NCBI GenBank assembly: GCA_028279645.1
Contig: JANQNJ010000087.1
Span: forward strand, 1-38,613
Direction of reading: 5' to 3'
Length of the DNA: 38,613 bases
Origin: Thermoplasmatota archaeon
GTDB taxonomy: Archaea; Thermoplasmatota; JAKEGO01; JANQNJ01
Position 1 is the first letter of the stretch; every line of letters starts with the position of its first letter. This document shows positions 33,462-38,613 of the stretch, piece after piece. A model generated the notes under the pieces. That model saw only the letters and a program-made list of their open reading frames with translations, was not told the DNA's origin and ran no database searches. Both the position numbers and the translations under genes were made by a program.

Positions 33462-33538
33462 GGACGGACATCCCTTCCGGCCAGGGCCATTCCGGAGCCG
33501 GAGTTAAACCTATCTACCTTGCCGTGGATTACCGTCAG

Positions 33539-35026
33539 ATGGCCGGCCGACTGATGATCGTTGGGTTCGACGGTGGGACCTGGGAGGTTATCGACAGGGG
33601 TATCGAGCAGGGCACCCTCCCGACGTTCAGGAGGATCATCGAGGAGGGCTGCAGGAACGACCTTAGATCGACGATACCGTCGATCACATCCCCGGCATGG
33701 AAGTGTCTGACAACGGGCAGATTGCCTTCCCAGCTGGGCGCATACTGGTGGGCGGCCCTGAACAGGGAGGAGGGAGAGATCGACTTCCATACGTCGGGCG
33801 ATTACCACGGCAAGGAGCTCTGGGACATCCTCGGGTTCGTGGGCAAGAGGAGCCTAGCCATCAACATACCCACCACGTTCCCCCCCAATAGGATCAACGG
33901 CTCGATGATATCCGGACCGATCATCCCGGAGGATTCCGTCTATACCTATCCCGAGGAGCTGGCCGCCGGCCTCGATAAGCGGTTCGGCTACACCCCCAAA
34001 GAGGAGGTCAAGCTCTCGGACGACCAGTCCAAGGGGACCGCGGAGATAATCAGGAAGAACTCCCAGCTCTTTGAGATCAGCAGGAGCCTTAGAAAGGGGA
34101 TCGAACCCGACCTGACTTTCCTGACGATATTCCTCACCGATACCGTCCAGCACGAGCTCTGGACAACGAGGAACGATCCCGGGAACAGGATTATGGAGGT
34201 CTGGGAGGCAGTGGATTCCAAGATGGCCGATCTTCTTGCGGAGCTCGAAGCAGAGGGAACTCCCCTCATCATCGTCTCGGACCACGGCTTCACCGAGATG
34301 AAGGCCAGGGTCCATATCAACCAGTGGCTGATGGAGAACGGATACATTGTATTGAAGGAGCGTATCCAGGCTAAGGTCCCATTGGGAACCCGTATCTACC
34401 GGCGCATCCGTTCCTGGCTCAGGAGGCACAACCTCACCGGACCCGCGAAGAGGGTCATGGGGAAGAAGGTCAGACAAGGATTGGCAAAGCGCGCCCAGGC
34501 GGGACAGGAGCATGGGGAGGAGGCCGTGGTCTCGTTCAACCGGGTCATGGAGCTGATAGACCATGATGAGAGCAAGGCTGTCTGCTTTCCCGACGGTCCG
34601 CTGTACATCCTGAACCGGGATGGGACCGATATCGACGGACTCATCAAGGGCCTTGCCTCGATCGTTCTGCCTGATGGAACGACACCGATCAGGAAGGCCT
34701 GGAGGACGGAAGAGCTGTACGCGAGCATGGGCGACGACAGCGGCGACCTGAAAGGCAGTCCTCCCGACCTGGTACTGGAGATGGAGATGGGGTACGACCT
34801 TTCCGGTGGTCTCAGGAGGGACGGGAGCCTGACCGGAAGCGGATCAGGATGGACCGGGACCCACCGAAGGGAGGGTATCTTCATGGCCTGGGGGGAAGGG
34901 ATCCGTCACCGGGAGTTCGAGGAGCCTTTCGACATCATCGATCTGTTCCCCACAGTTCTGCGGAGGTTCGGGATCCCGGCCGCGGATGACCTCAAGGGAA
35001 AGGTAATGCCGATCTTCGAGGAGTAG
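33539..35026 (+). CDS. Type I phosphodiesterase/nucleotide pyrophosphatase-like enzyme
   Basis: The 495-residue alkaline-phosphatase-superfamily protein has the first metal site in VGFDGGTWEVID, the nucleophile threonine/serine region STIPSITSPAWKCLTTG, and later metal sites TDTVQHELW, VSDHGFTEM and GTHRREG. The overall form is that of archaeal COG3379 proteins, for which no substrate is established. No signal peptide is visible, so it appears cytoplasmic. ATG 33539 (MAGRLMIVGFDGG) is preferred; a ttaaacc element about 31 nt upstream suggests a near-leaderless mRNA. The frame is open further upstream but there overlaps ogt out of frame. Confidence 0.88.
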   Translation: MAGRLMIVGFDGGTWEVIDRGIEQGTLPTFRRIIEEGCRNDLRSTIPSITSPAWKCLTTGRLPSQLGAYWWAALNREEGEIDFHTSGDYHGKELWDILGFVGKRSLAINIPTTFPPNRINGSMISGPIIPEDSVYTYPEELAAGLDKRFGYTPKEEVKLSDDQSKGTAEIIRKNSQLFEISRSLRKGIEPDLTFLTIFLTDTVQHELWTTRNDPGNRIMEVWEAVDSKMADLLAELEAEGTPLIIVSDHGFTEMKARVHINQWLMENGYIVLKERIQAKVPLGTRIYRRIRSWLRRHNLTGPAKRVMGKKVRQGLAKRAQAGQEHGEEAVVSFNRVMELIDHDESKAVCFPDGPLYILNRDGTDIDGLIKGLASIVLPDGTTPIRKAWRTEELYASMGDDSGDLKGSPPDLVLEMEMGYDLSGGLRRDGSLTGSGSGWTGTHRREGIFMAWGEGIRHREFEEPFDIIDLFPTVLRRFGIPAADDLKGKVMPIFEE

Positions 35027-35077
35027 CCAGTACGTCCCCGGACCCTCGTTCATACGGCGAACAACAATACGGTATGT

Positions 35078-36664
35078 TCATTTCAACCGCTTCAGGAGGA
35101 AACTCAGAGAGATCCCGGTCTTTCGCTGGAAGACCTTCAGGAGGTTGATGTCCTCCTGCTCGTAGGCCCTGAACTTGATGAAGAGGACAGGGAAGACAGC
35201 ACCGTAGATCGCCATGAAATACGGTATCACCCAGAAGGTGTCGTGGATGCCGAGAAGTCCCGATGTACCGTAGATGATGCATACAAGACCAACAGCGGAG
35301 AGTATCGTCTTAAGGTAGTTCCAGTTGAACGGGTTGAAGCGGTGGCCCCTGAACAGGATGATGAAGATCAGGGTATGCATGGTGGCGAAGGAGGTGAATG
35401 TCGCGATGGCAGCACCCATTCCTCCCAGCACGGGAATGAGTGCGAGATTGACGCCGACGTTCAACGCGGTGACAGTGAGCGAGATGTTCATCAACATCTT
35501 GTTGCGTCCGATGACCACCATCGAGTTGATGTTCGGCCCGAAGAAGATGTGGGCCAGATAGCCCACGGAGAGGACCATCAGGATGGTGTATCCGGATGTG
35601 TATGCATCGCCGAAGAAGAGATCTATCAGTACCTCTGAATAGCTGAAGAGCAGGAAGAATGCCGGGAAAGCGATCAGAAAGGCCCACTTTGTCAGGACGG
35701 CATGGACCCGCCTGAGGTCCACCAGCTTCTGCTCCGCGAAGAGCTTGGAGCCCATCGGAACGTAGATGTAGGCGATGGCGAACATGATGAACTTTAGGTT
35801 CGTTGCGAGCATCCTCGATGCATCGTATATTCCCACCTCGTCCGGCTCTCTGAAGTATCCGAGCATGATGACGTCGAAATGGGTGAGGATCTCGAACATG
35901 AACACATGGGTCAGCAGGGGCAGCGAGAATAGGAGCAGCTCACGCCGCTTGTCGGTGACCACCGGTTGCCTCCCCTTGATCGGGCTTTTCAGAGCGAAGT
36001 AGACCAGAGAGGCGCACATGGTCACGAAGACCGAAAGGAAGAACCCGAACACGGCCATCATCAGGGTGATACCCATAAGGGCCATTACCAGGAAGATCGT
36101 GAACCTGGCTCCCTTCATGACGATGTCGATGAAAAGTACCTTGGGAAGAGGGTCGTCGAAGCCCCTGTAGATAGAGGTGCCGACCCTGAGGACGACCGTG
36201 CACGGTATCGCCGCCGCGACGATCCTCAGATAGAGGGCGACATCGGGCTCGTGGAAGAGGTGTTCCGCGATGAGGTCCGCTGTGAGGAGGATGGTAATGA
36301 AGGTCACGATCCCGGATACCGCACCGATCTGGAAACCGTACCGGACGAGGTTGTGTATGGAGGTGTAGTCCTTCTTCCCTCGGTAATATCCGATGAGCCT
36401 AGGTAGCCCGGATGAGAGGCCCAGGAAGCCGATGGTGCTGAAGAAGGTGAAGAAGGCGACGGAGATGGAGAAATAACCGTAGTCGTCGACATCCAGGGTC
36501 CTCGTGAGCACCACGCGCCCGAGGAAGGCCAGCAGAATGCCGATTACGGTACCGACGGAGAAGAGACCTGCGCCCTTGATAACCGATCTCAGAGTGCTGT
36601 CGACGGTTCGATCATCCAATATTCCACCGCTGGGGATGATAACAGGGGGTTTCTTTATATTCAT
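35078..36664 (-). CDS. Polysaccharide/lipid-linked oligosaccharide flippase (Wzx/MATE type)
   Basis: The 528-residue integral membrane protein has roughly 12-14 hydrophobic helices. It starts with an N-terminal segment (VIKGAGLFSVGTVIGILLAFLGRVVLTRTLDVDDYGYFS) typical of the polysaccharide biosynthesis/MOP family and ends in a basic cytoplasmic tail. Such proteins flip glycan-lipid intermediates for cell-surface glycans or N-glycosylation. No glycosyltransferase gene is nearby, so the substrate is open. It is convergent with the phosphodiesterase gene. Confidence 0.9.
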   Translation of the reverse strand: MNIKKPPVIIPSGGILDDRTVDSTLRSVIKGAGLFSVGTVIGILLAFLGRVVLTRTLDVDDYGYFSISVAFFTFFSTIGFLGLSSGLPRLIGYYRGKKDYTSIHNLVRYGFQIGAVSGIVTFITILLTADLIAEHLFHEPDVALYLRIVAAAIPCTVVLRVGTSIYRGFDDPLPKVLFIDIVMKGARFTIFLVMALMGITLMMAVFGFFLSVFVTMCASLVYFALKSPIKGRQPVVTDKRRELLLFSLPLLTHVFMFEILTHFDVIMLGYFREPDEVGIYDASRMLATNLKFIMFAIAYIYVPMGSKLFAEQKLVDLRRVHAVLTKWAFLIAFPAFFLLFSYSEVLIDLFFGDAYTSGYTILMVLSVGYLAHIFFGPNINSMVVIGRNKMLMNISLTVTALNVGVNLALIPVLGGMGAAIATFTSFATMHTLIFIILFRGHRFNPFNWNYLKTILSAVGLVCIIYGTSGLLGIHDTFWVIPYFMAIYGAVFPVLFIKFRAYEQEDINLLKVFQRKTGISLSFLLKRLK

Positions 36665-36774
36665 TTCTACGACCGATGGAACTGGCCTCCCGGTCCGACA
36701 GGTCCGGGGAGGCCATGAAAACCATTAGAACGGAGGCAAAAAAGGGAGATCCGGGTCGTCTTTCACCCATAAAG

Positions 36775-36796
36775 TATATAACATGAGAGTATATAG
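36775..36796 (+). promoter_or_regulatory. Tandem TATA-like boxes of the S6e operon
   Basis: Two AT boxes, tatataac at 36775-36782 and tatatagg at 36790-36797, stand 15 bp apart before rps6e. They predict starts near 36805 and 36820, leaving short leaders with GAGGTGA at 36820-36826. Two promoters would fit a highly expressed ribosomal operon. Confidence 0.5.
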
Positions 36797-36830
36797 GAGG
36801 AAGCTAGCCATCCCCATCTGAGGTGAGGAA

Positions 36831-37223
36831 TTGGTAGACTTCAAGGTATCTATAAGTGACGACGACGGAAAGGCCTACAAGGCCGAGGTCTCTGGCCATC
36901 ACGCGAACACCCTGCTGGGTAAGAAGATAGGCGACAGTATCGACGGGATATTCGTCAATCTACCCGGCTACAAGCTCGAGATCACAGGTGGAATGGACAA
37001 GGACGGGTTCCCCATGAGGAGGGACCTGCCCGGACCACAGAGGAAGGCGCTCCTGGTCTCGGAGAGCACGGGCTTCAGGCCCAAGGAGAACGGTGTCAGG
37101 GCCCGCAAGAAGATGCGGGGTAACACGATCTCCCAGGATATCAGCGTCATCAACATGAAGGTGGTCAAGAAGGGCTCGAGGCCGATACCCGACGTCATGA
37201 AGAGCAAAGAGGAGAAAGAATGA
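36831..37223 (+). CDS. rps6e: Small ribosomal subunit protein S6e (eS6)
   Basis: The 130-residue protein matches archaeal S6e: [40 protein letters not shown], a basic central region and [12 protein letters not shown]. It binds the small subunit rRNA. The TTG start at 36831 is preceded by AGGTGAGGAA with good spacing. The stop codon overlaps the next start (ATGA). Confidence 0.96.
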   Translation: MVDFKVSISDDDGKAYKAEVSGHHANTLLGKKIGDSIDGIFVNLPGYKLEITGGMDKDGFPMRRDLPGPQRKALLVSESTGFRPKENGVRARKKMRGNTISQDISVINMKVVKKGSRPIPDVMKSKEEKE

Positions 37224-38467
37224 AGACACAGGCCCAGCCGGAGGTGAACATCGGCCTCGTCGGCCACGTGGACCACGGAAAGACCACGCTGACACAGGCG
37301 CTCAGCGGGGTCTGGACCGACAGGCACTCCGAGGAGATCAAGAAGGGGATCTCCATCAGGCTGGGCTATGCGGACACCAACATCTACAGGTGTCCGAAGT
37401 GCGAGGAGCCTAAGTGCTACTCCACCACGCCTAAATGCAAGGCCTGCGACTCCGAAACGGAGTTCCAGAGGGCAATCTCATTCGTCGACGCTCCCGGCCA
37501 CGAGACCCTGATGGCCACAATGATATCTGGAGCGGCGATCATGGACGGCGCCCTGCTGCTGATAGCGGCCAACGAACCGTGCCCGCAGCAGCAGACCATC
37601 GAGCATCTCATGGCGCTCGAGATCGCCGAGGTGAAGAACGTCGTCATCCTCCAGAACAAGATAGACCTCCTCTCCAAGGAGAAGATCATCGAGAACTACA
37701 AGCAGATATCGGAATTCATAAAGGACACCTGGATCGAGGATGCCCCGATAATCCCGATATCCGCACATCACGATGTCAACCTGGACGTCCTGGTCCAGGC
37801 GATCGAGATGAACATCCCGACCCCCGACCGCCAGCTCGACGTTCCGCTCAAGATGAACATCGCCAGGTCCTTCGACATCAACAAGCCGGGGACCGGTATC
37901 TCCAAGCTCAAGGGCGGTGTCATTGGCGGCTCGATCACCGAGGGACGGCTTGGCAAGAGCGAGGAGATCGAGATCGCGCCCGGGATCAAGTCGAACGACA
38001 ACCCTCCGAAGTGGACGAGCCTGACGACCAAGGCCGACTCCCTTGTGGCAGGCGAGAACGATTACGAAGAGATACAGCCCGGAGGCCTCGTCGGGATCGC
38101 AACAAAGCTCGACCCGTACATGACGAAGTCGGACTCCCTGATCGGCAACGTCCTAGGGAAGCCCGGAACGCTTCCGCCGGTCAGGAACAACCTGAAGATG
38201 GAGGCCCATCTTCTGGACCAGCTCGGACTCACAACGGGCAAGGGCGATACCACGATCACCGAAGAGGTGGAGCCGATCAGGTCGAACACACCGCTCATGC
38301 TGAACATCGGCACTGCGACCACGGTCGGCGTTGTGACATCGGTCCATGACGAGATCGTCGAGGCGGTCCTGAAGCTCCCGATCTGCGCAGAGGAGGGAGC
38401 CCGGGTCGCAATGAGCAGGAGATCCGGAAGCAGATGGAGACTGATCGGATACGGAATAATCCAGTGA
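37220..38467 (+). CDS. eif2g: Translation initiation factor aIF2 subunit gamma
   Basis: The 415-residue GTPase brings Met-tRNAi to the small subunit as part of aIF2. It has P-loop GHVDHGKT at 15-22, a zinc knuckle with C58, C61, C73 and C76, DAPGHE (G3), NKIDL (G4) and two beta-barrel domains after the G domain. The 4-nt ATGA overlap with rps6e implies coupled translation. Order S6e-aIF2-gamma-PIN is common in archaea. Confidence 0.98.
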   Translation: MKTQAQPEVNIGLVGHVDHGKTTLTQALSGVWTDRHSEEIKKGISIRLGYADTNIYRCPKCEEPKCYSTTPKCKACDSETEFQRAISFVDAPGHETLMATMISGAAIMDGALLLIAANEPCPQQQTIEHLMALEIAEVKNVVILQNKIDLLSKEKIIENYKQISEFIKDTWIEDAPIIPISAHHDVNLDVLVQAIEMNIPTPDRQLDVPLKMNIARSFDINKPGTGISKLKGGVIGGSITEGRLGKSEEIEIAPGIKSNDNPPKWTSLTTKADSLVAGENDYEEIQPGGLVGIATKLDPYMTKSDSLIGNVLGKPGTLPPVRNNLKMEAHLLDQLGLTTGKGDTTITEEVEPIRSNTPLMLNIGTATTVGVVTSVHDEIVEAVLKLPICAEEGARVAMSRRSGSRWRLIGYGIIQ

Positions 38468-38613
38468 TCTTCGATTCCAGCGCGTTTTTCATACCCTTCG
38501 AATCGACGGTCAATCTGGATGAGGAACTCGAAAGACTTCTAGGCAGTTTCACTCCTGTGGTTCCAGGGATCGTTCTCAACGAGCTCGAGCGGATCAGCTC
38601 AAGGAAGAAGAAC
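38464..38613 (+). CDS. PIN-domain protein (Fcf1/Utp24-like), N-terminal part only
   Basis: The start GTG at 38464 overlaps the aIF2-gamma stop (GTGA). The 50 visible residues run off the right edge and show the PIN pattern: a first strand with aspartate ([12 protein letters not shown]) and [13 protein letters not shown] with the conserved glutamate. In many archaea a PIN protein of the ribosome-biogenesis type sits at this place after aIF2-gamma and before an RNA polymerase subunit gene. It is probably an endonuclease in rRNA processing, by context. Confidence 0.85.
   Translation, partial: MIFDSSAFFIPFESTVNLDEELERLLGSFTPVVPGIVLNELERISSRKKN

Noticed and set aside
33281-33538. N-terminal extension of the phosphodiesterase frame
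   Set aside because: It overlaps ogt in another frame, including its active site. The family starts at the strand after ATG 33539.
1-38613. tRNA, rRNA, CRISPR arrays, insertion sequences
   Set aside because: I looked for T-loop/acceptor patterns, regularly spaced direct repeats, transposase motifs and terminal inverted repeats and found none that hold up.

Overview
The window is chromosomal DNA from an archaeon, most likely a euryarchaeal lineage and plausibly a member of the Thermoplasmatota. The evidence is the set of archaeal information-processing genes: MCM helicase with a zinc finger, an archaeal histone, S6e/aIF2-gamma/PIN in their usual order, KEOPS subunits Kae1 and Bud32, a GPN-loop GTPase, DUF424 and geranylgeranyl reductase for ether lipids. 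Promoters look archaeal: TATA-like boxes often lie about 26-32 nt before start codons (leaderless or short-leader mRNAs), and genes with leaders use GGTGA-type ribosome sites. Metabolic genes of bacterial type (long PurA, GpmI, peptidase T, acyl-CoA dehydrogenase) are mixed in. The phylum is inference; no rRNA is present.

Left part (1-12559). A truncated secreted protein gene is read off the left edge. Then come thpR and a KaiC/RAD55-like ATPase on the + strand, and a minus-strand run purA-kae1-bud32-thiI-small protein that joins AMP synthesis with tRNA modification (t6A and s4U). gpmI diverges from purA. It is followed by a PKD lipoprotein, an O-methyltransferase, a membrane-anchored Asp-box beta-propeller and peptidase T.

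Middle part (12621-19480) is the unusual region. Two large paralogous regulators, each with a winged helix, an NB-ARC (STAND) ATPase and TPR repeats, lie on the minus strand. Between them, on the + strand, is a small AT-rich transcription unit: a structured leader, a 22-codon ORF, a secreted caspase/legumain-fold protein that seems to have lost both catalytic residues, a second 22-codon ORF homologous to the first, and a strong bidirectional terminator. The first regulator is AT-rich throughout. The second is GC-rich in its helix and ATPase half and AT-rich in its TPR half, as if the sensor domain had been exchanged. The second regulator's promoter carries a perfect inverted repeat whose arms recur in the leader of the central unit. 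This is the best candidate in the window for an undescribed system.

Right part (19565-38613) is housekeeping: histone-acyl-CoA dehydrogenase, a PAS-only sensor, geranylgeranyl reductase, MCM-DUF424, parvulin divergent from HypD, an Lhr-type helicase, YchF-type GTPase, GPN GTPase, dihydroorotase divergent from a DNA alkyl-cysteine methyltransferase, an alkaline-phosphatase-superfamily phosphodiesterase, a Wzx-type flippase, and the S6e-aIF2-gamma-PIN operon, cut by the right edge. I saw no tRNA, rRNA, CRISPR array, transposase or integrase.
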